Source: GCA-003244245 sp036501085 (GTDB taxonomy: Bacteria; Actinomycetota; Actinomycetes; Mycobacteriales; Pseudonocardiaceae). Taken from it: DNA of 8,889 bases. Positions 1 through 6,845 of this stretch are shown here, piece after piece; within the stretch, counting starts at the first letter, position 1; every line of letters begins with the position of its first letter. The stretch covers positions 1 through 8,889 of the forward strand of contig DASYAZ010000122.1 of the NCBI GenBank assembly GCA_036501085.1, read 5' to 3'. The notes below the pieces were generated by a model. It was not told the DNA's origin, searched no databases, and was given only the letters and a program-made list of their open reading frames with translations. The translations under genes and the position numbers were made by a program.

Positions 1-24
1 GATGGCCAGCTGGAGCTGGCCATC
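1..24. repeat. 11-bp inverted repeat with 2-nt spacer in the 3' end of the clp gene
   Basis: The arms at 1-11 and 14-24 are exact reverse complements around GG (12-13). The stretch encodes DGQLQLAI near the predicted C terminus of the Clp ATPase. The repeat may extend past the left edge. Coding constraint on an alternating Gln-Leu stretch could produce some of this symmetry. Confidence 0.75.
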
Positions 25-2019
25 GACAACACTGGCACGGACCTCCTGACCGTCGGTGAGCTCCCCGGTGAGCAGCATGCGGGACAGCTTGCGGTCCAGT
101 TCGCGCCCGATGGCCCGGCGCAGCGGGCGGGCGCCGAATTCCGGCTGGTAGCCGCGATCGACGATCCAGTCGATCGCGGGGTCATCCAGGCGCAGGGTGA
201 TATCCCGGGCATGGAGCCGTTGCCGGGTCTGCTCCAGGAGCAGCTCGGTGATCGTGCGCAGCCCGGCCCGGTCGAGACCACGGAACAGCACGATCTCGTC
301 GATCCGGTTGAGGAACTCCGGCCGGAAGTGCCTCCGCACGGTAGCCATCAGGGGTTCTCGCAGTTCCTCGACCGGCTGCCCGGCGCCGCTGGCGCTCAGC
401 AACTGCTCACCGCCGAGGTTGCTGGTCATGATGATCACCGCGTTGGCGAAGTTCGCGGTCCGGCCCCGGGCGTCGGTGAGCCGGCCGGCGTCGAGAACCT
501 GCAACAGGATGTTCGAGACGTCGGCGTGCGCCTTCTCGATCTCATCCAGCAGGAGCACGGTGTAAGGGCTGTGGCGGACAGCCTCGGTGAGCTGGCCGGC
601 CTCCTCGTGGCCGATGTAGCCGGGCGCGGCTCCGATCAGCCGCGAGACAGTGTGCCGGTCCTGGAACTCGCTCATGTCGATGCGGACCAGCCGCTCTTCC
701 GACCCGAACAGGGTCTGCGCCAGCGCCTTGGCCAGTTCGGTCTTGCCCACCCCGGTGGGGCCGAGGAACAGGAACGACCCCACCGGCCGGTTCGGATGGT
801 TGAGCCCGGTCCGGCTGGCGCGGATCGCATCGGAGACGGCTTCCACCGCATCGTCCTGGCCGACGACGCGCTGCCGCAGCTGCTCCTCCAGGTTCAGCAG
901 CTGCTGCCGTTCCACCTCGGTGAGCTGCGCGACCGGGATACCGGTGCTGCGCGCGACGATCTGGGCGACGTCCTCGGCGCCGACCTCGGGCAGGCGAGAC
1001 GGGTGAGCGTGGACGCTGCCCAACTCGACGATCGCGAGGTCGAGTTCCTGGGTCAACGCCTCGGCCCGCTCGTAGTCCTCGGCGTCGACCGCGATGTCCT
1101 TGGCCCGGGTGAGCTGCTCGATGCGCCGTTCGAGAGCACGGGTGTCCTCGCTGGGGGCCTCGGCCCGCATCCGGACCCGCGAGCTGGCCCGGTCGATGAG
1201 GTCGATCGCCTTATCCGGCAGGAAGCGATCCGTGAGGTAACGATCGGAGAGCCGGGCTGCGGCCACCGTGGCCTCGTCAGTGATGCGTACCCGGTGATGC
1301 TGCTCGTAACGCTTGCGCAGGCCACGCACGATGGCAACGGTGTCCTCGACGCTCGGCTCGGCGACCAGGATCGGCTGGAAACGCCGTTCCAGTGCTGGAT
1401 CCCGCTCGATGTGGCGGCGGTACTCGTCCACCGTGGTGGCCCCGATCACCTGCAGATCACCGCGGGCCAGCGCGGGCTTGAGCATGCTGCTGGCGTCCAT
1501 GGGGCCGCCCTCGCCCGCGCCGGCACCGATCACCGTGTGCAGCTCGTCGAGGAACAGCACCACCATCCGGTCCGCAGCGGTCACCTCCGCGATCAGCTCC
1601 GTAAGCCGTTCCTCGAACTCCCCCCGGTATTTCGTGCCGGCCACCATCCCCGCGAGGTCCAGAGCCACCATGCGCCGGTTGCGCAGCTGCTCCGGAACGG
1701 CGCCCTCGGCAATCCGCTGGGCGATGCCCTCGGCGATAGCGGTCTTACCCACGCCCGGGTCCCCGATCAGCACCGGGTTGTTCTTGGTCCGCCGGCTCAG
1801 CACCTCGAGGATCTGCTCGACCTCGTTCTCCCGCCCGATGACCGGATCCAGCCGGCCAGCGCGGGCCGCGGCCGTGAGATCGCGGCTGTGCCGGTCCAGG
1901 CGGTGGGTCGGGGTGTCCGGCCGACCCATCCCGCCAAAAGACTCCCCGAGCCCGCCGACCAGCCGGTTCACCAGGTCCTCGAGCGGTTCGAACCCAGAAC
2001 CGAATGGCCCACTGGTCAT
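1..2019 (-). CDS. Clp/Hsp100 AAA+ ATPase, ClpC-like, lacking the N domain (3' end cut by window edge)
   Basis: A two-ring Hsp100 unfoldase that should use ATP to thread proteins through its pore. The 673 residues in the window have no stop, and the frame is still open at base 1; the D2 small domain is already present, so only a short tail should be missing. D1 has Walker A GDPGVGKT (residues 86-93), pore loop KYRG (Tyr131), Walker B LFLDE (155-159) and an LERRF arginine finger. The link between the rings is short and carries a UVR-like helix (about 312-326, DAEDYERAEAL), as in ClpC; the long ClpB coiled coil is absent. D2 has GPTGVGKT (420-427), pore loop GYIG (Tyr468), VLLLDE (488-493) and FRPEFLNRIDEI. 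Only about 45 residues precede D1, so the usual double Clp-N repeat is missing. The stretch after TSNLGG lacks an [LIV]G[FL] loop for ClpP docking. The ATG is chosen because GGGAGG lies 6 nt upstream. A ClpP-independent chaperone is inferred, not shown. Confidence 0.93.
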   Translation of the reverse strand, partial: MTSGPFGSGFEPLEDLVNRLVGGLGESFGGMGRPDTPTHRLDRHSRDLTAAARAGRLDPVIGRENEVEQILEVLSRRTKNNPVLIGDPGVGKTAIAEGIAQRIAEGAVPEQLRNRRMVALDLAGMVAGTKYRGEFEERLTELIAEVTAADRMVVLFLDELHTVIGAGAGEGGPMDASSMLKPALARGDLQVIGATTVDEYRRHIERDPALERRFQPILVAEPSVEDTVAIVRGLRKRYEQHHRVRITDEATVAAARLSDRYLTDRFLPDKAIDLIDRASSRVRMRAEAPSEDTRALERRIEQLTRAKDIAVDAEDYERAEALTQELDLAIVELGSVHAHPSRLPEVGAEDVAQIVARSTGIPVAQLTEVERQQLLNLEEQLRQRVVGQDDAVEAVSDAIRASRTGLNHPNRPVGSFLFLGPTGVGKTELAKALAQTLFGSEERLVRIDMSEFQDRHTVSRLIGAAPGYIGHEEAGQLTEAVRHSPYTVLLLDEIEKAHADVSNILLQVLDAGRLTDARGRTANFANAVIIMTSNLGGEQLLSASGAGQPVEELREPLMATVRRHFRPEFLNRIDEIVLFRGLDRAGLRTITELLLEQTRQRLHARDITLRLDDPAIDWIVDRGYQPEFGARPLRRAIGRELDRKLSRMLLTGELTDGQEVRASVVDGQLQLAI

Positions 2020-2025
2020 ACCGAA

Positions 2026-2031
2026 CCTCCC
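2026..2031 (-). promoter_or_regulatory. Ribosome binding site of the clp ATPase gene
   Basis: GGGAGG on the minus strand, 6 nt before the ATG at 2019. It fixes this start. The frame stays open further upstream, but that DNA is antisense to the ROK gene and its translation does not look like a Clp N domain. Confidence 0.75.
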
Positions 2032-2039
2032 TACTCGCA

Positions 2040-2058
2040 GCACTACCCTCGATAGTGC
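2040..2058. promoter_or_regulatory. Inverted repeat in the divergent clp/ROK promoter region, candidate operator
   Basis: GCACTA, 7 bases, TAGTGC: perfect 6-bp arms in the 83-bp gap (2020-2102) between two divergent genes. The arm-and-spacer layout resembles operators of heat-shock repressors; the actinobacterial HAIR site bound by HspR also has a 7-base spacer. The arms do not match the HAIR sequence CTTGAGT/ACTCAAG, so binding by HspR is not claimed. No convincing -35/-10 pair was found for either gene. A 6-bp repeat can arise by chance. Confidence 0.3.
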
Positions 2059-2085
2059 ACCAATCCCGGGACGATGACGCCGCTC

Positions 2086-2093
2086 AGAGGAGG
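2086..2093 (+). promoter_or_regulatory. Ribosome binding site of the ROK kinase gene
   Basis: AGAGGAGG ends 9 nt before the GTG at 2103. It favours that GTG over the in-frame ATG at 2004, which lies inside the divergent clp gene and would add 33 residues with no family resemblance. Confidence 0.8.
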
Positions 2094-2102
2094 CTCCGGC
2101 AG

Positions 2103-3044
2103 GTGAAGCCGGCGCGATGGGGAGCAGTCGAGATAGGTGGGACGAAGGTCATCTGCCTGGTCGGGTCCGGCCCGGAGCACGTCGTGGCTCAGCTCCGCCT
2201 TCCCACCGGCGAGCCGGCCGGGACGCTGGCCGCGGTCCTCGGGTTCTTCCACCAGCAGGTGGCCGCCGGCGGGCCGCTGGCCGCGGTGGGCATCGCGTCG
2301 TTCGGACCGCTGGAGCTGCGCCGGTCTCACCCGATGTACGGGTACATCACCGCCACTCCCAAACCGAACTGGTCCGGCGTCGACGTGGTCGGGCCCACCC
2401 GGCAGGCACTGGGCGTGCCCGTGGGGTTCGACACCGACGTCAACAGCGCCGCGCTCGCCGAGGGTCGCTGGGGCGCTGCCCGCGGCCTGGACACGTTCGT
2501 CTACCTGACCGTCGGCACCGGTATCGGCGCTGGTGCCATTGTCGGCAGGCAGCCCCTCCGTGGGTTGGGGCATCCTGAGATGGGCCACCTCAGCGTGCCC
2601 CGCTCGCCCGGCGATGACTTCGCCGGATGCTGCCCGTTCCACGGCGACTGCCTGGAAGGGATGGCCAGCGGCACGGCACTCGCCAGCCGGTGGGGAGACC
2701 CAGCCGAGCGGCTCGACGGCGGCCGGCTGCGGGCTGCGATCCAGCTCGAAGCCGGCTACCTCGCGGCTGGGCTGCGGAACATCGTCTACGCGATCGCACC
2801 CCAGCGCATCGTGATCGGCGGCGGCCTCACCGGCCTTCCCGGGCTGTTCCCGCTGGTCCGTTCCGGTCTCTCGGCAGCTCTCGCTGAGTATCCGGGACTG
2901 CCCGAACACGCTGCTGACGACTTCGTCGTCCCCGCCGCGCTCGGCTCGCTGGCCGGCCCGGCCGGAGCACTCATCCTGGCTGAACGGGCCACTGCGGTTG
3001 ACGGAACTGTCCCGGAGATCGAGGAGACTGATCATGACAGGTGA
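2103..3044 (+). CDS. ROK-family sugar kinase, fructokinase type
   Basis: A 313-residue ROK kinase, the usual length for the family, predicted to phosphorylate a free hexose with ATP in the cytoplasm. The N-terminal phosphate loop is VEIGGTK (residues 9-15). The segment YITATPKPNWSG (81-92) and FDTDVN with the likely catalytic Asp112 follow. The ROK signature runs from about 135 to 165 (LTVGTGIGAGA, then GHPEMGH). A zinc site is suggested by His162 and CPFHGDC (Cys177, His180, Cys183). The TPKP segment, the HPEMGH motif and the CPxHGDCLEG site match the fructokinase branch (such as Bacillus YdhR/GmuE) better than the glucokinases with a CxCGxxGC site. There is no N-terminal winged helix, so it is an enzyme rather than a NagC/XylR repressor. 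Its end overlaps the start of the methyltransferase gene by 11 bp. The exact sugar is inferred from motifs only; mannose or another hexose is possible. Confidence 0.9.
   Translation: MKPARWGAVEIGGTKVICLVGSGPEHVVAQLRLPTGEPAGTLAAVLGFFHQQVAAGGPLAAVGIASFGPLELRRSHPMYGYITATPKPNWSGVDVVGPTRQALGVPVGFDTDVNSAALAEGRWGAARGLDTFVYLTVGTGIGAGAIVGRQPLRGLGHPEMGHLSVPRSPGDDFAGCCPFHGDCLEGMASGTALASRWGDPAERLDGGRLRAAIQLEAGYLAAGLRNIVYAIAPQRIVIGGGLTGLPGLFPLVRSGLSAALAEYPGLPEHAADDFVVPAALGSLAGPAGALILAERATAVDGTVPEIEETDHDR
3021..3026 (+). promoter_or_regulatory. Ribosome binding site of the methyltransferase gene, inside the ROK gene
   Basis: GAGGAG ends 7 nt before the ATG at 3034 and lies within the last codons of the ROK kinase. 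It supports the ATG at 3034 over the in-frame TTG at 2998, and it suggests translational coupling of the pair. Confidence 0.7.
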
Positions 3045-3840
3045 GGATGGCGCGTCGCGGCGAGCCGCGATGTACGGCGAGGACGATCTCGGCTCCATAG
3101 AGATCTTCTCGGGTAATTTCATCAACTTCGGGTACTGGCGGGATTTTGAGCGTGGCGCTATCAGCGTCGAGGAACGCACAACGAGCCAGGCAGATCTTTA
3201 CCGCACCGTGCTGGGCTGCTTGCAGATCGACCGGTCCGATGTGGTGCTGGAAGTCGGTTGCGGCATCGCGGTAGGAGCTGCGCTGGCGCTTCGAGAGTTC
3301 GAGCCCCGTGTGATTCACGGGCTGGATCTGTCGCAGGACCAGCTCGACCGGGCACGGAGCGCCAACGCCGGATTGCTCGCGGAGCGCCTTCCGCGACTGG
3401 TCCTCCGGCAGGGCTCGGCACTGAAGATTCCGTATGCGGAGGCGATGTTCGACAGGTGCTACTCGGTGGAGGGGGCGCAACATTTCGAAGACCTGGCTGC
3501 TTTCGCCGCCGAAACGCATCGGATACTCAAGCCCGGGGGCAGGCTCGCCGTCACGACATTCTTCACCACGCACCCCACCGCCGTCGACGAACTACGACCA
3601 TTGCTCGAGACTGTCGACAACGGCATCGATGTCGTCCTACCCATCGATTCTTTCCTGAACGATCTGCGCGTGGCGGGTTTCACCGGCGCGCAAGCCGACA
3701 CCATCGGTGACCATGTCTGGCCAGGCCTGGACGCCTGGATAGAACAGACCGAGTACAAGGAGAGCTGGGCCCGCAACTGGCTGAAGGCCTACCACCGCGG
3801 GCTCGTCGACTACTACCTCGTGACAGCCGACAAGAAGTGA
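3034..3840 (+). CDS. Class I SAM-dependent methyltransferase, substrate unknown
   Basis: A 268-residue Rossmann-fold methyltransferase. SAM motif I is VVLEVGCGIAVG (residues 70-81), the acidic residue after strand 2 is Asp98 (HGLDLS), the motif around Asp140 is MFDRCYSVEGAQHF, and LKPGG lies at 165-169. Before the core sits NFINFGYW (28-35), a substrate-lid motif shared with natural-product methyltransferases such as EryG (AYINLGYW) and with small-molecule and sterol-type methyltransferases. The C-terminal third is helical, with W and Y (about residues 228-262), as expected for a substrate cap. No signal peptide or membrane segment is seen, so it should be cytoplasmic. Its start overlaps the ROK kinase stop by 11 bp. 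In the first 70 codons 18 end in A or T, against 12-13 in the starts of priA and rsmB; this mild difference does not prove transfer. A small-molecule O-, N- or C-methyltransferase is the safe call. Confidence 0.88.
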   Translation: MTGEDGASRRAAMYGEDDLGSIEIFSGNFINFGYWRDFERGAISVEERTTSQADLYRTVLGCLQIDRSDVVLEVGCGIAVGAALALREFEPRVIHGLDLSQDQLDRARSANAGLLAERLPRLVLRQGSALKIPYAEAMFDRCYSVEGAQHFEDLAAFAAETHRILKPGGRLAVTTFFTTHPTAVDELRPLLETVDNGIDVVLPIDSFLNDLRVAGFTGAQADTIGDHVWPGLDAWIEQTEYKESWARNWLKAYHRGLVDYYLVTADKK

Positions 3841-3870
3841 TCAGTCTGTGTCGTGCACACCCGGTGCCGA

Positions 3871-5286
3871 TCAGCGGCGGAGCAGGGCGCAGAACATGGC
3901 GTCGGTGCCGTGCCGGTGCGGCCACAACTGCACGTGCGGTCCATCGCCGAGCCGGGGCACAGCCGGGAACAACGGCCTCGCGTCGAGCTGCTCGACGCGA
4001 GTGCGCCGCACGACGTCCGCGACGACGCCCACGGTCTCGTCCAGGTGCGGCGAGCAGGTCACGTAGGCCACCACCCCGCCCGGCCGGACCAGGCGCAGCG
4101 CGGCGACCAGCAGTTCCCGCTGCAGCCGGACCAACCCGGCGACATCGGTGTGCTCCCGCCGCCAGCGGGCCTCCGGGCGGCGGCGCAGCGCCCCCAGCCC
4201 GGTGCACGGCGCGTCGACCAGAACCCGGTCGTAGCTCCGTTCCCCCAATCCGCTGTCCCGCCCGTCAGCCAGATGCACCGTTACCGGCAGGCCCTCGCAC
4301 GCCTGGGATACCAGCCCGGCGCGATGTTCAGCCTTCTCCACTGCGTCCAGGGCCGCGCCGCGGGCGGCGCCCAGAGCGCCGAGCAGCGCGGCCTTACCAC
4401 CTGGTCCGGCGCACAGGTCCAGCCAGCGGGAATCGGTGCCCTCCAGCGGCGTCCCGGCCAGCGCGAGGGTGACGAGCTGGCTGCCCTCGTCCTGTACCTG
4501 GGCCAGGTGCTCGCGCACCGCAGGCAGATCACCAGGATCCCCGCCGCCGGCCAGGTGCACGCCGTAGGGCGAGTAGGGCGCGAGCGTGCCGCCTATCTCT
4601 GCGCCCAGATCAACTGGATCGACCTGGCCGGGGCGGGCCAGCAGGTGCACGAGGGGGCGGGCGTCGTCGGCGGCCAGTGCCTCGGCGAGCTCGTCCAGGT
4701 CACCACCCAGGGCGTCCGCAAACGACTGGGCGATCCACCGCGGGTGTGCGTGCACCATCGCGAGGTGACCGACCGGATCTTCGTCGGCGGCCGGCGCGAT
4801 GGCACGTACCCAGCTGGTCTCGTCCTGCCTGCCGACCCGGCGCAGCACGGCATTGACGAAACCGCCGGCAGCGCTGCCGCGGGTGGCCCGCACCAGATCC
4901 ACCGTGGTGTCGACGGCGGCGTGAGGCGGCACCCGCGTCCGCAGCAACTGGTAGCTGCCCAGCCGCAGGGCGTCCAGCAACTCACCATCCACCTCGGAGA
5001 GCGGGCGATCCGTGCAGGCCTGCAGCACTGCATCCAGCAAGCCCTGAGCACGGCACGTTCCGTAGCACAGCTCGGTGGCCAGCGCGGCGTCCCTGCCGGT
5101 GATCCCCCGCTGCCGCAGCAGGCCAGGCAGGACGAGGTTGGCATAGGCGGCCCTGGCGCGCACCGCGGCCAGCGCATCCAGCGCGGCCTGCCGCGGCGGA
5201 TCCTCCACCGGTGGCCTACTCGGTCCGGAACGTCGCCGGGGCGGCCGTGGGCGAGCCGGCCGGGAAGGCTTGCGTGGCACCGTCAC
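3871..5286 (-). CDS. rsmB: 16S rRNA (cytosine-967 C5)-methyltransferase RsmB
   Basis: This 471-residue protein should methylate a cytosine (C967 in E. coli numbering) of 16S rRNA using SAM. It has an N-terminal NusB-like helical RNA-binding domain (about residues 33-155, including ELCYGTCR and FVNAVLRR) and a C-terminal RNA m5C methyltransferase domain. SAM motif I is LDLCAGPGGKA (289-299). The two cysteines of the m5C mechanism are both present: Cys361 in DAPCTGLG and Cys411 in TCSPH, the latter being the expected nucleophile. The first 33 residues are rich in Pro and Arg and are probably a disordered RNA-contacting tail. The GTG start shares GTGA with the fmt stop (5283-5286), so the two are probably translationally coupled. 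It is the last gene of the minus-strand operon and converges on the methyltransferase gene with a 30-bp gap that shows no strong terminator. Confidence 0.95.
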   Translation of the reverse strand: MTVPRKPSRPARPRPPRRRSGPSRPPVEDPPRQAALDALAAVRARAAYANLVLPGLLRQRGITGRDAALATELCYGTCRAQGLLDAVLQACTDRPLSEVDGELLDALRLGSYQLLRTRVPPHAAVDTTVDLVRATRGSAAGGFVNAVLRRVGRQDETSWVRAIAPAADEDPVGHLAMVHAHPRWIAQSFADALGGDLDELAEALAADDARPLVHLLARPGQVDPVDLGAEIGGTLAPYSPYGVHLAGGGDPGDLPAVREHLAQVQDEGSQLVTLALAGTPLEGTDSRWLDLCAGPGGKAALLGALGAARGAALDAVEKAEHRAGLVSQACEGLPVTVHLADGRDSGLGERSYDRVLVDAPCTGLGALRRRPEARWRREHTDVAGLVRLQRELLVAALRLVRPGGVVAYVTCSPHLDETVGVVADVVRRTRVEQLDARPLFPAVPRLGDGPHVQLWPHRHGTDAMFCALLRR

Positions 5287-6218
5287 TCGAAACGCTCCCC
5301 CGGCACGGGCCGCGCACCGCGAGCCCAGTCCGGTGCGGGCATCGCCCGCTTCCCGGGCGCGGTGATCTCCCCCAGCCGCACTGCCCAGGTACCCGTACCG
5401 ACGAGCACCTCCCGCTTCGTCACCCGCAACTCACCCGGCGCCAGACCGTCCGCATCGCGGACATCGGCCAGCCGCACCGGTCCGAGACCCACGCGCTGAT
5501 CCCGGAACCGAACCCAGGCACCAGGGGCGGGCGTGACAGCGCGCACCTGGCGATGCACGGCGAAGGCCGGAGCAGCGAAGTCCACATGAGCGTCCTGGGC
5601 GGTGACCTTGGGCGCGTAGGAGACGCCTTCGGACGGCTGGGGAACCGGACGTACCGTCCCGCCGGCGATCCCGTCCAAGGTGGCCATCAGCAGGCCGGCT
5701 CCGGCGCCGGCCAACCGGGTCAACAGGTCCCCCGCGGTGTCCTCGGGATGGATCACCTCGGTGACCGTGCCGTACACCGGACCGGTGTCCATCCCCTCCT
5801 CCAGCGCGAAGGTGGACGCACCGGTGATCTCGTCCCCGTGCCGGATCGCGGCCTGCACGGGCGCCGCACCGCGCCAGGCGGGCAGCAACGAGAAGTGCAG
5901 GTTCACCCAACCCTGCGGGGGGATCTCCAGCGCGGCACGCCGGATCAGGGCTCCATAACCGACGATCGGGCAGCAATCCGGCCTCAAGGCGGACAGCCGA
6001 GCCAGGAACTCCGGTTCGGATGGCCGGTCCGGGGTGAGCACCTCCAGCCCGGCCGCATCGGCCAGCACACCCACCGGCGAGCGGGCCGGCCGCCGCCCGC
6101 GCCCGGCCGGCGCATCCGGCCGGGTCACGACCGCGACCACCTCGTGCCGGTCGGAGGCCAGCAGCGCTTGCAAGGAGGGCACCGCCACCTCGGGCGTCGC
6201 GGCGAAGACCAACCGCAC
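5283..6218 (-). CDS. fmt: Methionyl-tRNA formyltransferase
   Basis: A 311-residue enzyme, the normal family length, that transfers a formyl group from 10-formyl-tetrahydrofolate to the initiator Met-tRNA. The N-terminal formyltransferase domain begins RLVFAATPEVAVPSL, and the catalytic triad is visible as Asn106 and His108 in NLHFSLLPAWRGAAPVQ and Asp144 in EEGMDTGPVY. The C-terminal tRNA-binding beta barrel starts near residue 205 (KVTAQDAHVDF) and includes VRAVTPAPGAW. The GTG at 6218 is chosen because translation begins directly with the conserved first strand. It lies 4 bp after the def stop, and the longer upstream frame overlaps def. No strong Shine-Dalgarno is seen, consistent with re-initiation after def. 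Def and Fmt act in the same formyl-methionine cycle. Confidence 0.96.
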   Translation of the reverse strand: MRLVFAATPEVAVPSLQALLASDRHEVVAVVTRPDAPAGRGRRPARSPVGVLADAAGLEVLTPDRPSEPEFLARLSALRPDCCPIVGYGALIRRAALEIPPQGWVNLHFSLLPAWRGAAPVQAAIRHGDEITGASTFALEEGMDTGPVYGTVTEVIHPEDTAGDLLTRLAGAGAGLLMATLDGIAGGTVRPVPQPSEGVSYAPKVTAQDAHVDFAAPAFAVHRQVRAVTPAPGAWVRFRDQRVGLGPVRLADVRDADGLAPGELRVTKREVLVGTGTWAVRLGEITAPGKRAMPAPDWARGARPVPGERFE

Positions 6219-6222
6219 CGGT

Positions 6223-6786
6223 TCAGCGCACCTTGCCGAGCAGCGGGTGCGGGCTGACCTTGACCACTGGTGGAACCACGCCGAACCAGTGGGCTTGACG
6301 GATCTCGCGCATCGCCTGCTTGCGGGTCTGGGGGTCGAGTCGGTCGATGAACAGCACACCGTCGAGGTGATCGGTCTCGTGCTGGATCGCCCGGGCCAGC
6401 CGCTGGGTGCCGTGCACCTCGACCGGCTCGCCGTGCTGGTTCCACCCACGGGCGACGACCTGCAGATGACGCCGGCAGTCCCACGCCAGACCCGGGATGG
6501 ACAGGCAACCCTCCGGCCCGTCCTGGATCTCCTCGCCGACCACCTCGACCAGGGGGTTCACCAGGTGCCCGATCGGGTGCTCCCCGCCGAGGTCGTCGCC
6601 GCGATAGACGAACACTCGCAACGAGATCCCCAGCTGGGGGGCTGCCAGCCCAGCGCCGCCTTCGTGCGTCATCGTCTCCGCCAGGTCGCGGACCAGATTG
6701 CGCAGTTCCTTGTCGAAGTCGACGACCTCGGCCGCGCGGGTTCGCAGCACGGGATCACCGAAGAGCCGGACGGGTTGCACAGCCAC
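6223..6786 (-). CDS. def: Peptide deformylase
   Basis: A 187-residue metalloenzyme that removes the formyl group from the N-terminal methionine of new proteins at the ribosome exit. All three family motifs are intact: GAGLAAPQLG (residues 44-53), EGCLS (92-96) and HETDH (136-140). The metal ligands are Cys94, His136 and His140, and Glu137 is the catalytic acid/base. The GTG at 6786 gives MAVQPVRLFGDPVLR, the usual actinobacterial start. GAGG lies 12 nt upstream, rather far, so initiation may be weak; the GTG two codons later is an alternative. The 52-bp gap from the priA stop holds most of a strong hairpin (6800-6845), which could tune def expression relative to priA. The fmt gene follows after 4 bp. 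Confidence 0.96.
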   Translation of the reverse strand: MAVQPVRLFGDPVLRTRAAEVVDFDKELRNLVRDLAETMTHEGGAGLAAPQLGISLRVFVYRGDDLGGEHPIGHLVNPLVEVVGEEIQDGPEGCLSIPGLAWDCRRHLQVVARGWNQHGEPVEVHGTQRLARAIQHETDHLDGVLFIDRLDPQTRKQAMREIRQAHWFGVVPPVVKVSPHPLLGKVR

Positions 6787-6799
6787 GCGGGCAGTATGC

Positions 6800-6845
6800 C
6801 TCGTGAGTGGTATTGGGTGCTCTGGCACCCAATACCACTCACGAG
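6800..6845. repeat. Perfect 21-bp inverted repeat with 4-nt loop at the priA-def junction
   Basis: The arms at 6800-6820 and 6825-6845 are exact reverse complements, with loop TCTG (6821-6824). On the minus strand the stem starts at the last codons of priA, contains its TGA stop (6839-6841) and ends 13 bp before the def start. No T-run follows the stem on either strand, so it is not a canonical intrinsic terminator. A U-less terminator, an RNA stability or processing hairpin, or a dispersed palindromic repeat are the main options. Confidence 0.9.

Noticed and set aside
211..2055. Long plus-strand open frame (614 codons) opposite the clp gene
   Set aside because: It is the antisense shadow of the Clp ATPase frame in GC-rich DNA. 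It has no recognisable domain, while the minus strand shows complete AAA+ motifs.
2226..2287. Repeated 12-base GCTGGCCGCGGT in the ROK gene
   Set aside because: Both copies encode Leu-Ala-Ala-Val in the expected frame with preferred codons; this is codon usage and not a repeat element.
2043..3179. Minus-strand open frame opposite the ROK kinase
   Set aside because: No domain is visible, and the plus strand encodes a clear ROK kinase with a good ribosome binding site.
3305..3321. Hairpin CCCGTG, 5 bases, CACGGG
   Set aside because: Only 6 bp and inside the methyltransferase coding region; expected by chance in GC-rich DNA.
3841..3870. Terminator between the converging methyltransferase and rsmB genes
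   Set aside because: Only a 4-bp GTGT/ACAC stem could be found and there is no T-run.
3853..5499. Long plus-strand open frame (548 codons) opposite rsmB and the end of fmt
   Set aside because: Low-complexity Arg/Pro/Gly-rich translation with no motif; the opposite strand carries intact RsmB and Fmt motifs.
6800..6845. Classical Rho-independent terminator
   Set aside because: The stem is strong but no run of T follows on either strand, and def-fmt-rsmB downstream needs transcription.
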